From: Mesorhizobium sp. SARCC-RB16n
Lineage (GTDB): Bacteria; Pseudomonadota; Alphaproteobacteria; Rhizobiales; Rhizobiaceae
Assembly: GCF_008520305.1 (NCBI RefSeq)
Contig: NZ_ML703285.1
Coordinates: 1 to 64,000 of the forward strand
DNA: 64,000 bases
Direction of reading: 5' to 3'
A model generated the notes under the pieces. It saw only the letters and a program-made list of their open reading frames with translations. It searched no databases and was not told the DNA's origin. The position numbers and the translations under genes were made by a program. Positions 26,506-35,738 of the stretch are shown one piece after another. Positions within the stretch are counted from its first letter, which is position 1. Each line of letters starts with the position of its first letter.

Positions 26506-27225
26506 TTATCTCGGTTCGCTGTTCATGCTCAGATAGGTGGGGTCGAACTCGGCAATCCCGGCAAGTTGCTCCCAGTCCAGAATAGTGACCGTATGGTTCG
26601 TCCAGGTGATCACCTTGATCTTCTTCAAGCCACCGATCACCCGGTTCATATGGACAACCGACAACCCGAGCACGTCGGCCATTTCAGCCTGTGACAGCGG
26701 CAGATGGAAGCTCATGCCGTCGGTGCGTTTCACCACCTGCAGGCGTACGAACAGTTCGCATATGAGATGGGCCAGATGCGATGTCTTGGAGCGGCGGCCC
26801 ATCGCCACGATCCATTCGCGATGAATGGCGCCGTCGACCAGCGTGTCGAGCCACAACAGCCGGGCCAGGTGAGGAGCCTGTTCGGTGATGGCTTTCAGCT
26901 TGTTGTGATCCGCGAACATCACCCGGCAAGGGGCGAGTGCGACGATACCGTGATCCATGGTCTTGAGCAAAAAGGCGTGGAGATCGACAAAGTCGCCGGG
27001 CACCTGCAAGGACGTGAACTGCCGGCCGCCGTCCTCAAGCACCTTATAGCGTGCCGCCAGGCCATCCAGCAGCATGGTGCTATAGCTTGGCCGGGACCCC
27101 ACTGCGACCAGATCCTGCCCCTTTTCGAACTCCCGTCCGAAACAAACCGTTTGGGCCAACAAGGCCTTCTCGTCATCCGACAGAGTGTCGTGCTGGCCGA
27201 GTTGCAGGTAGAGGGACTCTAACAT
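26506..27225 (-). CDS. Crp/Fnr-family transcriptional regulator
   Basis: A 239-residue protein with the cyclic-nucleotide-binding-like domain (QVPGDFVDLHAFLLKTMDHG) and a C-terminal Crp-type helix-turn-helix (LPLSQAEMADVLGLSVVHMN, then RVIGGLKKI). N-terminal FNR cysteine clusters are lacking. I take the ATG of MLESLYLQL, since the 50 codons before it have no family likeness. It resembles the unnamed Crp/Fnr regulators present in many copies in rhizobia. It is the second such gene within 4 kb and is not obviously in an operon. Confidence 0.88.
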   Translation of the reverse strand: MLESLYLQLGQHDTLSDDEKALLAQTVCFGREFEKGQDLVAVGSRPSYSTMLLDGLAARYKVLEDGGRQFTSLQVPGDFVDLHAFLLKTMDHGIVALAPCRVMFADHNKLKAITEQAPHLARLLWLDTLVDGAIHREWIVAMGRRSKTSHLAHLICELFVRLQVVKRTDGMSFHLPLSQAEMADVLGLSVVHMNRVIGGLKKIKVITWTNHTVTILDWEQLAGIAEFDPTYLSMNSEPR

Positions 27226-27425
27226 GATAGCCTCGAAGCGATCGGGGTTGAAACGCCGATCGCCGGTCGTCTCGGACGCAAGGATGGCAGCCGGACCCTT
27301 CGGAAGATGGCGGACACTATCAATTGGCGGCCTCCGCGTATTTTGGCGCTGGCGCCGGAGCGGGCAGGGAACCACCAGCGCCCCCAGGTATTTAGCACGC
27401 TAGAGGTGTCCAAGGCTGCCCCGAA

Positions 27426-27662
27426 ATGAAACGGTACTATTTCGACCTTTACAACGGTGATGGCCTCGTATCGGACGACGATGGCCAGCCATTCGAATCG
27501 CAAGAACAAGCTAGGGCGGAAGCCATTCGCATTTTGCAGGATGTCGCTCGCGACGAAATGCCGGATCGCGATCTGGTCAAGATCACCGTCAAGGTGCGCG
27601 ATGAGGCGGGCGCCCAGGTGTTCGAGGCATCGCTTGTCCTGACCGCCGGATGGAGCGCATGA
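27426..27662 (+). CDS. DUF6894-type small protein
   Basis: A 78-residue protein with the signature of the DUF6894 family common in rhizobia: MKRYYFDLYNGDGLVSDDDG at the start, AEAIRILQDVARDEMPD in the middle and ITVKVRDEAGAQVFEASLVL at the end. A small soluble alpha-beta fold is expected. No biochemical function is established for the family. It stands alone between two minus-strand genes. Confidence 0.8.
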   Translation: MKRYYFDLYNGDGLVSDDDGQPFESQEQARAEAIRILQDVARDEMPDRDLVKITVKVRDEAGAQVFEASLVLTAGWSA

Positions 27663-27709
27663 CCTAGACCTGGACAGCCTCGAAGCCGTTTCAGTCGAAC
27701 GCATCCCGG

Positions 27710-27967
27710 TCAGCGCAGCAGACGCTCTGGAATTTGCACCACATTCTCCGATCCGGGCAGCTCGAAGGCCATCGCCAGCTGACGCAAGGAGGCCATTTCG
27801 ACGATCAGCTCTTCGATCGAACGATCCGGCAAACCGGTCTTCACTTTTTGCCTTACCCTTGCTGTAAGTTGATGAACCCGGACAGGCGTGAAAAGGGGGC
27901 TGTCGTCCAGCAATCTGCTGATTTCGATCACCACATCGGCGTCAATGTCTTTCGGCAATTCCCGCAT
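27710..27967 (-). CDS. Small hypothetical protein (85 aa)
   Basis: MRELPKDIDADVVIEISRLL opens an 85-residue soluble protein that continues VRVHQLTARVRQKVKTGLPD and RSIEELIVEMASLRQLAMAF. Helices dominate, and one segment (VRVHQLTARVRQKVKTGL) is basic. The start follows AAGGTGACGCC; an in-frame ATG 12 codons earlier is possible. I know no family or function. It is transcribed like the HD-domain gene upstream but is separated from it by 262 bases. Confidence 0.6.
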   Translation of the reverse strand: MRELPKDIDADVVIEISRLLDDSPLFTPVRVHQLTARVRQKVKTGLPDRSIEELIVEMASLRQLAMAFELPGSENVVQIPERLLR

Positions 27968-28229
27968 GGGCGTCACCTTGGTCTCGAAACGGCCCGAAGG
28001 CAATCAGGCATTGCGCATCAGAAGGCATGCCGGACGCGGATCGATCGCCGGATTCATAGAACTGCTCGCGCCGGCGAGTCACGAAAAAACCTCTGTACGA
28101 AAATTACCAAGCGGGTTAGTTCCCGTAATCCACACGCATCTTGCCTGAAACCGCGGGCTACTGGCATCGACCCCTGGCGCACGCCGCATGTGCCATGGCG
28201 CGATTGCCGTCAGCATCCGGGCGCTCCTG

Positions 28230-28646
28230 TCACCTGGTGAACTCGTCATCGAGAATGCGCAGAGCTTCTTCGTATTTGGCCGCGGGTGCTCCGATCTGCC
28301 GCGCTTGCCAGATGTTGTCGGTCAGGTCTGCCCGTTTTACCGGCAGCGCCAATCGGTTCGATGCGGCCCGCCTTACGAATGCAAAATAGTCCTCGCCGTC
28401 TCTGCGCGTCATGGCGTCGACGGCGGTGGCGATCGTCGGTCCAAAGCCCGCCTCTTCGAGCCTGGTCCGGCTCCAGCCTTCGCCCTTTTCCAGGACGTCG
28501 TGCAGATAGGCGACGACTTTCTGGTCCATCGTCTCGACGGCGTCGACCACTCGACGGCAATGGTCGATATAGGGTCTTCCTGTCTTGTCGTGCTGCGACG
28601 CATGCGCCTGCTCCGCAATCTTGGCCGCCCGATAGAAAATACTCAT
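28230..28646 (-). CDS. HD-domain phosphohydrolase (RelA/SpoT hydrolase-like)
   Basis: A 138-residue single-domain protein. It resembles the N-terminal hydrolase domain of SpoT-type enzymes: AAKIAEQAHASQHDKTGRPY, then IDHCRRVVDAV, VAYLHDVLEKGEGWSRTRLE and VKRADLTDNIWQAR. The H-HD-D metal ligands are visible in these segments. Small stand-alone SpoT hydrolase-like proteins may degrade (p)ppGpp or related nucleotides. No synthetase domain is present. The ATG of MSIFY is chosen with GGCGGAG upstream; MDAMSIFY three codons earlier is an alternative. Confidence 0.8.
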   Translation of the reverse strand: MSIFYRAAKIAEQAHASQHDKTGRPYIDHCRRVVDAVETMDQKVVAYLHDVLEKGEGWSRTRLEEAGFGPTIATAVDAMTRRDGEDYFAFVRRAASNRLALPVKRADLTDNIWQARQIGAPAAKYEEALRILDDEFTR

Positions 28647-28727
28647 CGCATCCATCTCCGCCCTGTCCCCAGCGGGCCGCATTGCCCTCAGGCACCGCTC
28701 CCAGGTTTCGCGGTGCGGCAAGTCCAC

Positions 28728-29087
28728 GCCGCGGCAAAACGCCGGTCGCCGGCGTCGGTTCCTGTGTTTTGCAGGAGCGAGTTCCCGCGCTGGGCGCTCG
28801 CCTTTTCCATGGCATCGAGGCCGCTTCCGTCGACGGGGCCGGCGGAAATGGACTGTCCGGGGGTCTAGAACCAGGCTGCCGATCAGCCATCGGCCCGCTT
28901 CGGTTTCGACGAAGCAATGGGCAGAAAAAGACTTCTTTTTGCGATCCAGTCCGGATGCTCTCTTGCGGACCTAAGAACACGCAAGGCTCGCTGGGAGGCG
29001 ACGCCCAAACAAGAGCGGCTGCCGAAACACAGCGGCAAACGCCGCTTGAGGCCGATGCCGGCAAACAGCCATAGGGGAACCACGACA
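28728..29087. other. Gap upstream of the NitT/TauT-type transporter, no gene supported
   Basis: This stretch separates the divergent HD-domain gene from the transporter operon and should hold the promoters of both. Long frames on either strand have no protein-family likeness. One short palindrome, CGCCGG-TCG-CCGGCG at 28740-28754, is the only visible structure. Confidence 0.45.
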
Positions 29088-30071
29088 ATGAAGACATTCC
29101 GAAATTGCCTGATGAGCGCGGTCGGCGCAGGCCTGCTGGGCCTGGGGCTTGCCGCTCCTGCCAACGCGGGCGCCATTCGTCTTGGCATGACGACCTGGGT
29201 AGGCTACGGGCCGCTGTTTCTTGCTCGCGACCTTGGTTATTTCAAGGAGGCCGGCGTCGATGTCGACCTGAAGGTCATAGAAGAATCGGCGCTCTACATG
29301 GCGGCGGTCGCTGGCGGCGACCTCGATGGCGCCGCCTCCACCGTCGACGAGCTGATGAAATATCGCTCCGACGATCTCTGTTTCAAATACGTCCTGGCGC
29401 TCGACGACAGCCACGGCGGTGATGGCGTCGTGACGCAGCCCGACGTGAAGTCGCTCAAGGATCTGAAGGGCCAGCAGGTGGCCCTGAACGAGGGTTCCGT
29501 TTCCGAATTCTGGTTCAACGTGCTCCTGAAAAAGGAAGGCATGACCGAGGACGACGTCACCATCACCAACATGACCGCCGATGACGCGGCGACAGCCTTC
29601 ATCGCCGGGCAGGTTCCCGCCGCCGTGACCTGGGAGCCGCACCTCACCGAAGTCCGCAAGGGCGGCAAGGGAAAAGTGCTGATCGATTCCACGACCACCT
29701 CCGGCCTGATCGTGGATGTGATCGCCCTCAAATGCGATCTGATCGAAAAGCATCCCGAGGACGTAAAGGCCCTCGTCAAGGGCTATTACAAGGCGGTCGA
29801 GTATATCAAGGCCAATCCGGAAAAGGCCTATGAGATCATGGCCAAGGGCATTGGCGGCTATCTCGAAAAGCCCGAGGATTTCGCCGCCGGCGCCAAGGGC
29901 GTGCGCTACTACGACCGCGATCGCAACCTGGAATTCTTCGGCACGCCGCAGAAGAGCGAGGCGTCCGACCTGGTGAGCTTCGCACAAGACATCTGGGGCA
30001 AGGCCGGCAAGCTCAAGATGACGATCGACGCGAAAACCATCCTCGACACCGATTTCATCAGGGAACAGTGA
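29088..30071 (+). CDS. NitT/TauT-type ABC transporter substrate-binding protein
   Basis: A 327-residue periplasmic binding protein with signal peptide MKTFRNCLMSAVGAGLLGLG, cleaved near ANA-GAI. The mature start RLGMTTWVGYGPLFLARDLG, followed by YFKEAGVDVDLKVIEE, is the pattern of the SsuA/TauA/ThiY superfamily, which binds sulfonates, nitrate, taurine, pyrimidine precursors and other small anions or zwitterions. It continues with LALDDSHGGDGVV and AAVTWEPHLTEVRKG. The ligand cannot be predicted from sequence; the neighbouring oxidases suggest a nitrogen-containing organic compound. A hairpin follows the stop. Confidence 0.9.
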   Translation: MKTFRNCLMSAVGAGLLGLGLAAPANAGAIRLGMTTWVGYGPLFLARDLGYFKEAGVDVDLKVIEESALYMAAVAGGDLDGAASTVDELMKYRSDDLCFKYVLALDDSHGGDGVVTQPDVKSLKDLKGQQVALNEGSVSEFWFNVLLKKEGMTEDDVTITNMTADDAATAFIAGQVPAAVTWEPHLTEVRKGGKGKVLIDSTTTSGLIVDVIALKCDLIEKHPEDVKALVKGYYKAVEYIKANPEKAYEIMAKGIGGYLEKPEDFAAGAKGVRYYDRDRNLEFFGTPQKSEASDLVSFAQDIWGKAGKLKMTIDAKTILDTDFIREQ

Positions 30072-30076
30072 GCCTT

Positions 30077-30119
30077 CGAGAAATCGGGTCGGTCCGCCTG
30101 GGCCGCCCCGATTTTCTCG
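30077..30119 (+). terminator. Intercistronic hairpin between binding-protein and permease genes
   Basis: CGAGAAATCGGG (30077-30088) pairs with CCCGATTTTCTCG (30107-30119) with a single bulged base. The inner GG/CC-rich bases can extend it. It begins six bases after the binding-protein stop. There is no T-run at the base, so differential expression within the operon is likelier than full stop. Confidence 0.65.
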
Positions 30120-30164
30120 ACAGGCCAAAGCTTCGCGCTTCGGAAGATCAACGGAGGCCATCCC

Positions 30165-30968
30165 ATGGCACAGAGGCGGACGGCGTGGACGCGCCTGACG
30201 ACCCCATTCGCAAACATACCCGCCAGCACGGCAACGACACTCGCGCTGGCTATGTGGGTGGTCGTGATCGGCGGCTGGGCGCTGCTGTCCTATGGCCGCG
30301 TCGTGCCGAACATGTTCCTGCCGACACCCGGAACCGTGCTGCAGACGACCTATCGCATGTCCCTGGACGGCAGCCTTTTCTACCACACTTTGACCAGCGC
30401 CAAGGTGGTGATCCTGGGCTTCATCGTGTCCTCGCTGATCTCGGTGCCGCTCGGGCTGTGGATGGGGACCTACCGGGTGGTGCAGGCGCCGCTGGAGCCC
30501 TTGGTCAACTTCATCCGCTACCTGCCTGTGACCTCCTTCGTTCCCCTGTTCATCCTTTGGATCGGCATCGGTATCGAACAGCGGATAGCAGTCATCTTCT
30601 TTGGTACCTTCTTTCAGCAGCTCGTGATGATTTCCGACTGCGCGCGCAGCGTGTCCAGGGATCTGGTGAACGCCTCCTACACTCTTGGCACCAAGCGCAG
30701 CGAAGCCGTGTGGCACGTCATCTTCCCATCTGCGCTCCCAACCATCCTCGACACGCTTCGCGTCACCATGGGCTGGGCCTGGACCTATCTGGTCGTGGCC
30801 GAGCTCGTCGCCGCGTCGAGCGGCCTCGGCTATATCAGCCTGAAGGCGATGCGAGGTTTCCAGGTCGATGTGATCTTCATGGCGATCGCCGCGATCGGGC
30901 TTCTGGGCCTCATCACCGATACGGCATTCCGCATTATCCGGGCGAGGGTCGCGCCATGGGCACCCTGA
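30165..30968 (+). CDS. NitT/TauT-type ABC transporter permease
   Basis: A 267-residue permease of the SsuC/TauC type with about six membrane segments, the first being LALAMWVVVIGGWALLSYG. The family motif LPTPGTVLQTTYRM follows, and the EAA-like loop is DLVNASYTLGTKRSEAVWHV. It pairs with the binding protein upstream and the ATPase downstream. Its last 13 bases overlap the longer possible start of the ATPase gene. Confidence 0.92.
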   Translation: MAQRRTAWTRLTTPFANIPASTATTLALAMWVVVIGGWALLSYGRVVPNMFLPTPGTVLQTTYRMSLDGSLFYHTLTSAKVVILGFIVSSLISVPLGLWMGTYRVVQAPLEPLVNFIRYLPVTSFVPLFILWIGIGIEQRIAVIFFGTFFQQLVMISDCARSVSRDLVNASYTLGTKRSEAVWHVIFPSALPTILDTLRVTMGWAWTYLVVAELVAASSGLGYISLKAMRGFQVDVIFMAIAAIGLLGLITDTAFRIIRARVAPWAP

Positions 30969-31849
30969 TTTTGAACGCAACCTCGCAAACCGCAGTCGGA
31001 TCAAGGGTAGCAATGAGCGAGTCCATCAAGGCGAACGATCTGGCCGGCACGGCCTCGACGACCGGCGATCCGCCCTCGACCGGCACGACGATGGCCATCG
31101 AAGACGTGACATTGCGTTACGGCGACGCCAACGGCGTGCTGGCACTGGATGATGTGTCGCTGAAGGTAGCCAAGAACGAATTCTGCGTCATTGTCGGCCC
31201 TTCGGGATGCGGCAAATCCAGCCTGCTTTACCTTGCGGCCGGCCTCAATGACGCGACTTCTGGCACCATCAAGGTCGATGGCAGGGAAGTGATCGAACCT
31301 GGCCCCGACAGAGGCATGGTGTTCCAGAGCTACACGTTGTTTCCCTGGCTCACGGTGCGCGCCAACATCGAGTATGGGCCCAAGCGCAAGGGCCTGCCGG
31401 CGGGGCAGCGCAGGCAGATCGTCGACCAGTATCTCGACGAAGTCGGCCTCGCGCCGTTTGCCGATCATTACCCCGCTCAGCTTTCCGGCGGCATGAAGCA
31501 GCGCGTGGCGATCGCACGCGCCCTTGCGAACGATCCAGCCGTTCTGTTGATGGACGAGCCTTTCGGCGCCCTCGACAGCCAGACGCGCGGCACCATGCAG
31601 AAACTGCTTTTGCGCGTCTGGGAGCGGCAGCAAAAGACGGTGCTGTTCGTTACCCACGATATAGACGAGGCGCTCGTCCTGGGCGATCGCGTCCTGGTGA
31701 TGACGGCCCGGCCCGGCAAGATCAAGGCCGAGATCAAGGTCGACATCCCCCGGCCGCGCTCGATGGACGTGATCCTCGAGCCCGAATTCATCGCGCTCAA
31801 GCGCCGCATCCTCGGCCTTTTGCACGACGAGATCGACGAGGATCATTGA
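30956..31849 (+). CDS. NitT/TauT-type ABC transporter ATPase
   Basis: A 297-residue ATPase of the SsuB/TauB type: Walker A GPSGCGKS at residues 81-88, signature LSGGMKQRVAIARAL, Walker B VLLMDEPFGALD, and H-loop FVTHDIDEAL. The ATG at 30956 overlaps the permease end by 13 bases and leaves a 45-residue N-terminal extension. A second ATG at 31013 (MSESIK) has its own AAGGG and gives 278 residues; either may be used. It completes a three-gene uptake operon. A 118-base gap then precedes the convergent GMC gene end. Confidence 0.9.
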   Translation: MGTLILNATSQTAVGSRVAMSESIKANDLAGTASTTGDPPSTGTTMAIEDVTLRYGDANGVLALDDVSLKVAKNEFCVIVGPSGCGKSSLLYLAAGLNDATSGTIKVDGREVIEPGPDRGMVFQSYTLFPWLTVRANIEYGPKRKGLPAGQRRQIVDQYLDEVGLAPFADHYPAQLSGGMKQRVAIARALANDPAVLLMDEPFGALDSQTRGTMQKLLLRVWERQQKTVLFVTHDIDEALVLGDRVLVMTARPGKIKAEIKVDIPRPRSMDVILEPEFIALKRRILGLLHDEIDEDH

Positions 31850-31967
31850 TATACGTCGCCCAAACGCCAGACCCGAGGGTATGCGGCGGTTTGGGAGAAC
31901 GACATGCTCGGTTTGGCGCAGTTCGGCGAGACCAAACGCTGAGCCGCCCGATAGGTGAGGCCGCTCC

Positions 31968-33587
31968 CTATCTTTCGCCGTGATGCGCCGAGCCCAGGAT
32001 CATCTCGGAGGCCTTCTGTCCGATCATCATGCTTGGCGCGTTCGTGTTGCCGCCGATCAGCTTCGGCATGACTGACGCATCGGCGACCCGGAGCCCGTCC
32101 ACGCCTCGCACTTTCAGCGTCGCCGGATCAACGACGGTCATCGCGTCCGTCCCCATCTTGCAGGTCCCGACAGGGTGGTAGACGGTCAGCGCTTCGGCGC
32201 GCAGATAGGCGAGGATCTCGTCGTCGCTGCGGACATCCTTGCCCGGAAGCATTTCCTTGCCACGCACCGGATCGAACTCGGATGCGGCGAGAATCTTGCG
32301 CGCGATCTTGATGCCTTCGACAAGCACCCTGGCATCGTCTTCATCTGCGAAGAAGCGGTGGTCGATGAGAACGTCGCGGCGAGAACTGTCCCGTGACAAT
32401 CTGATCTCGCCCACGCTTTTCGGCCTGAGCACGCAGGTGTGAATGGCGTAGCCGTGGCCGTATTCGATGAGCCTGCCGCGATGGCTGCGATAGCCCGGCA
32501 CGAAGTGGAACTGGATGTCGGGCAGACCGTTCGCATGCCTGGTTTTCGCAAAGCCGCCGGCCTCGACATAATTGGTGGTGAGCATGCCCTTGCGGCGCGC
32601 GAAGTACTGAAAGGGCGCTGCCGCGATGCGGGGCAGGTTGGCAAGCGACAGACCGAGCGTCCTGGTGCTCCTGGAGCGCACGGTGATCATGCCGTCGACA
32701 TGGTCCTGCAGGTTCTTGCCGACACCGGGCAGGTCGAGAACCGGGTCGATGCCGATCTGCCGCAGCTCGTCCGCGGGGCCGATGCCGGACGCCATCAGGA
32801 TTTTGGGCGAGTTGATGGCCCCCGCACAGAGCACGATCTCGCGGCTGGCCGCGAGTATTTTTTGCTGGCCGTCATGGCGCACGCGCAGTCCAGTCGCGCG
32901 CCCTTCGGCGATGACGATGCCGATCACCTCGCATGCGCTGAGCAGCGTCAGGTTCTTGCGATCGAGCACCGGGCGCATGAAAGCGGTGAAGCTGCTGAAG
33001 CGCTGGCCCCGGTTCTGCGTGACGTTGTAGATCCCGACGCCGAACTGGCTCTCGGCGTTGAAGTCTTCATTGGCGGGTAGGCCGGCACGTTCGCCAGCCC
33101 TGACGAACATGCCGGAAAGCGCGTTCGGATCGCGCGGATTGTCGACCATAAGCTCGCCGTCCGTGCCGTGATAGCGCGGGTCCTGGGCGATCAGGTTGCG
33201 CTCCAGCTTCCTGAACACGGGCAACACATCGCTGTAGGCCCAGCCGGCGCAGCCGAGCCCGGCCCATTCGTCATAGTCCTGCGCAGCGCCGCGAATATAG
33301 ACCATCGAGTTGATCGAGCTCGATCCGCCCAGCGCCTTGCCCCGGTTGACCGGAATGCCGCGGTTGTTGAGATGGGGCTGTGGCACGCCGACGAAACAAT
33401 AGTCGTAATTCGGGTTGCCATAGAGCGACAGAATGCCTGCTGGCACCTTTACCCGCAGGCTGTCGTCGCTGCCGCCGGCCTCTATCAGGCACACTTTGAC
33501 CGACGGATCGGCGCTCAGCCGATTGGCCACGACGCAGCCGGCCGAACCCGCGCCGACGACGATGTAATCATAGCTCTCAATCTTCAT
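31968..33587 (-). CDS. GMC-family FAD oxidoreductase (choline-dehydrogenase-like)
   Basis: A 539-residue flavoenzyme of the glucose-methanol-choline family. It has the N-terminal FAD motif YDYIVVGAGSAGCVVANRLS, the GMC signature 1 region GKALGGSSSINSMVYIRGAA, signature 2 with GAINSPKILMASGIGP, and the active-site His in VYHPVGTCKMG with the Asn in GGNTNAPSMMIG near the C-terminus. Such enzymes oxidise alcohols such as choline or polyethylene glycols to aldehydes. The nearby aldehyde dehydrogenase would take the next step. It is divergent from the flavin monooxygenase gene. Substrate unknown. Confidence 0.9.
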   Translation of the reverse strand: MKIESYDYIVVGAGSAGCVVANRLSADPSVKVCLIEAGGSDDSLRVKVPAGILSLYGNPNYDYCFVGVPQPHLNNRGIPVNRGKALGGSSSINSMVYIRGAAQDYDEWAGLGCAGWAYSDVLPVFRKLERNLIAQDPRYHGTDGELMVDNPRDPNALSGMFVRAGERAGLPANEDFNAESQFGVGIYNVTQNRGQRFSSFTAFMRPVLDRKNLTLLSACEVIGIVIAEGRATGLRVRHDGQQKILAASREIVLCAGAINSPKILMASGIGPADELRQIGIDPVLDLPGVGKNLQDHVDGMITVRSRSTRTLGLSLANLPRIAAAPFQYFARRKGMLTTNYVEAGGFAKTRHANGLPDIQFHFVPGYRSHRGRLIEYGHGYAIHTCVLRPKSVGEIRLSRDSSRRDVLIDHRFFADEDDARVLVEGIKIARKILAASEFDPVRGKEMLPGKDVRSDDEILAYLRAEALTVYHPVGTCKMGTDAMTVVDPATLKVRGVDGLRVADASVMPKLIGGNTNAPSMMIGQKASEMILGSAHHGER

Positions 33588-33975
33588 GCCGGCCCCTCGA
33601 GAATGCCGGCGCTTAAGACATCGCGGAACCGGCCGCTGTGAGCGCGCATCCTGTTCCGCAACCGGTTTCGTGCCGACCCATGCCCGGCTTCGCCCGCCAC
33701 CTCATGCGGCGCTGCGGATCCGACCGTTGAAACTCTAGATGCGTCTATCGGCGCGAGAAATTCGGAAATGGTTACGCGTGACTTCGGAGATTCGTTATGG
33801 GCGCCCACCGGCACGTGCTGCTACTTGTGAGCACCAATAGCGAGACGACCGGATGGCGCAACGGCTTATCCGGAACACGGCGAAATCGATCACCCCGGCT
33901 GCGTTTGCCAGCCGCCGGAAATCGGTTTCATCCCCGTGCGGCAGGAGCTGTCGGATGGTCAGAAAAGGACTGGGC
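33588..33975. promoter_or_regulatory. Divergent promoter region between GMC and monooxygenase genes
   Basis: A 388-base gap without a supported gene between two divergent starts. CCGGAT (33849-33854) and ATCCGG (33868-33873) form a spaced inverted repeat across 13 bases that could be an operator. No LysR-like T-N11-A palindrome stands out. The control region presumably serves both arms of the catabolic island. Confidence 0.4.
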
Positions 33976-35250
33976 ATGTCGGTTGAGACGATAGACACGC
34001 TTGTCGTTGGCGGCGGCCAGGCGGGGGTGGCCATGAGCGAGCACCTGAGCAAGTGCGGGGTTCCGCATCTCGTTCTCGAACGCGGCCGCATTGCCGAGCG
34101 CTGGCGCACGCAGCGGTGGGACTCCCTGGTTGCCAATGGCCCGGCCTGGCACGACCGCTTCCCAGGCATGGAATTTCCCGTGACAGGCCCCGATGGCTTT
34201 CCCTCCAAGGAAGAGGTTGCCGACTATTTTGTCGCTTACGCAAAGCAGATCAATGCGCCGATCCGCAGCGGCGTCGAGGTCAGGCTCGTGCAAAGAAATG
34301 TCGGTCGGCCCGGCTTCCGCGTCGAGACCTCCGATGGCGTGATCGAGGCCAACAGCATCGTCGCCGCGACGGGACCATTCCAGATCCCCGTCATTCCGCC
34401 CGTTGTCCCCGAGGAGGCGGGCATCCTGCAAATCCATTCCAGCGCCTATCGCAATCCCGCGCAATTGCCGAAAGGCGCCGTGCTGGTGGTCGGGGCGGGA
34501 TCGTCGGGCGTGCAGATCGCGGACGAGCTCCAGCGTGCGGGAAGGCGCGTCTATCTTTCGGTCGGCCCGCACGACCGCCCGCCGCGGGCCTATCGCGGGC
34601 GCGACTTCTGTTGGTGGCTGGGCGTTCTCGGCAAATGGGACCTCGAAACCCCGGGGCCTGGCACGGAACATGTCACAATCGCGGTGAGCGGCGCGCGCGG
34701 CGGTGAAACGATCGATTTCCGCCGTCTGGCCGCGCAGGGACTTACCCTGGTCGGCATGACAAGGACCTACCAGGACGGCGTGATGAGCTTCGCGCCTGAT
34801 CTTGCGAAAAACATTGCCCGCGGCGATGCCAATCTGATGTCGTTGCTGGATGAAGCCGACGCCTATGTCGCGCGCAACGGTCTCGACCTTCCGGAAGAGC
34901 CCACCGCCCGCCGGATCCAACCGGATCCGGAATGCATGACCAATCCGATCGGCGAACTGCACCTGGCCGAGGCCGGGATAACGGCGATCATCTGGGCGAC
35001 GGGTTTCGCCGTCGATTACAGCTGGCTGAAGGTCGACGCCTTTGACGAGAAGGGCCGGCCGAGGCATCAGCGCGGCGTCTCGACCGAGCCCGGCATCTAT
35101 TTCCTGGGGCTGCCCTGGCAGTCGCGGAGAGGATCGAGTTTCATCTGGGGTGTATGGCACGACGCCAAGCACGTGGCCGACCGTATCTCAACGCAGCGAA
35201 AATATCTGGCCTACCATGCCGCCGCGAAGCGCGTGCCCGTGGACGCCTGA
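33976..35250 (+). CDS. Flavin-containing monooxygenase-like oxidoreductase
   Basis: A 424-residue protein with two dinucleotide folds: the FAD motif DTLVVGGGQAGVAMSEHLSK at residues 7-26 and the NADPH motif AVLVVGAGSSGVQIADELQR near 175. It resembles class B flavin monooxygenases (YUCCA/FMO-like), which hydroxylate amines, sulfides or indolic compounds; the typical C-terminal IIWATGFAVDYSWL is present. The ATG after AAAAGGAC is used; 41 further codons upstream have no homology. It is the first gene of a plus-strand run continuing with RidA, DUF1028 and aldehyde dehydrogenase genes. Confidence 0.88.
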   Translation: MSVETIDTLVVGGGQAGVAMSEHLSKCGVPHLVLERGRIAERWRTQRWDSLVANGPAWHDRFPGMEFPVTGPDGFPSKEEVADYFVAYAKQINAPIRSGVEVRLVQRNVGRPGFRVETSDGVIEANSIVAATGPFQIPVIPPVVPEEAGILQIHSSAYRNPAQLPKGAVLVVGAGSSGVQIADELQRAGRRVYLSVGPHDRPPRAYRGRDFCWWLGVLGKWDLETPGPGTEHVTIAVSGARGGETIDFRRLAAQGLTLVGMTRTYQDGVMSFAPDLAKNIARGDANLMSLLDEADAYVARNGLDLPEEPTARRIQPDPECMTNPIGELHLAEAGITAIIWATGFAVDYSWLKVDAFDEKGRPRHQRGVSTEPGIYFLGLPWQSRRGSSFIWGVWHDAKHVADRISTQRKYLAYHAAAKRVPVDA

Positions 35251-35294
35251 CCAAGGCCGACGAAAGCTGCGAGCCTGACCTGATGGAGACCAAC

Positions 35295-35738
35295 ATGGCG
35301 CATACCCGAATTCGCACCTTCAATACCAAGGACACCTATCCCGAGCAGAAGCTCGACAACGATCTCTGCCAGGCGGTCGTCACGCGGGGCGGCCGCACGA
35401 TCTATCTGCGCGGCCAGTGCCCGCAGGATCTCGACACCGCCAAGAACATCGGCAGCCACGATCCGGTCGAGCAGACCCACAAGGTCATGCAGAATATCAA
35501 GCAGCTCATCGAGGAATGCGGTGGGACGATGGAGCATCTGGTGAAGGTGGTGATCTACCTGACAGATGTACGCCATCGCGAAGCCGTCTACCGGACGATG
35601 GGCGAATACATCAAAGGCGTTTATCCGGTTTCGACCGGCCTCGTCGTGTCGGCCCTGGCACGGCCGGAATGGCTGGTCGAGATCGACGGCACCGCCGTCA
35701 TTCCGGATGATGCCATCATCCCGGACCGGGCGCCATGA
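35295..35738 (+). CDS. RidA/YjgF-family enamine-imine deaminase-like protein
   Basis: A 147-residue member of the RidA family, somewhat longer than RidA itself (about 128). It has SDR-like strand order with GGRTIYLRGQCPQDLDTAKN, VEQTHKVMQNIKQLIEECGG, VKVVIYLTDVRHREAVYRTM and a C-terminal VSALARPEWLVEIDGTAVI. The RidA catalytic Arg position corresponds to ALARPEWLVEIDG. Family members hydrolyse reactive imines/enamines released by amine-oxidising or PLP enzymes. The next gene overlaps by ATGA. In this island it may hydrolyse an imine product of the flavin enzymes. The ATG used follows GGAGACC. Confidence 0.88.
   Translation: MAHTRIRTFNTKDTYPEQKLDNDLCQAVVTRGGRTIYLRGQCPQDLDTAKNIGSHDPVEQTHKVMQNIKQLIEECGGTMEHLVKVVIYLTDVRHREAVYRTMGEYIKGVYPVSTGLVVSALARPEWLVEIDGTAVIPDDAIIPDRAP

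Noticed and set aside
28971-31013. A 680-codon minus-strand open frame
   Set aside because: It lies antisense to the NitT/TauT binding-protein and permease genes, whose family motifs and signal peptide are clear. No motif is visible in the antisense product.
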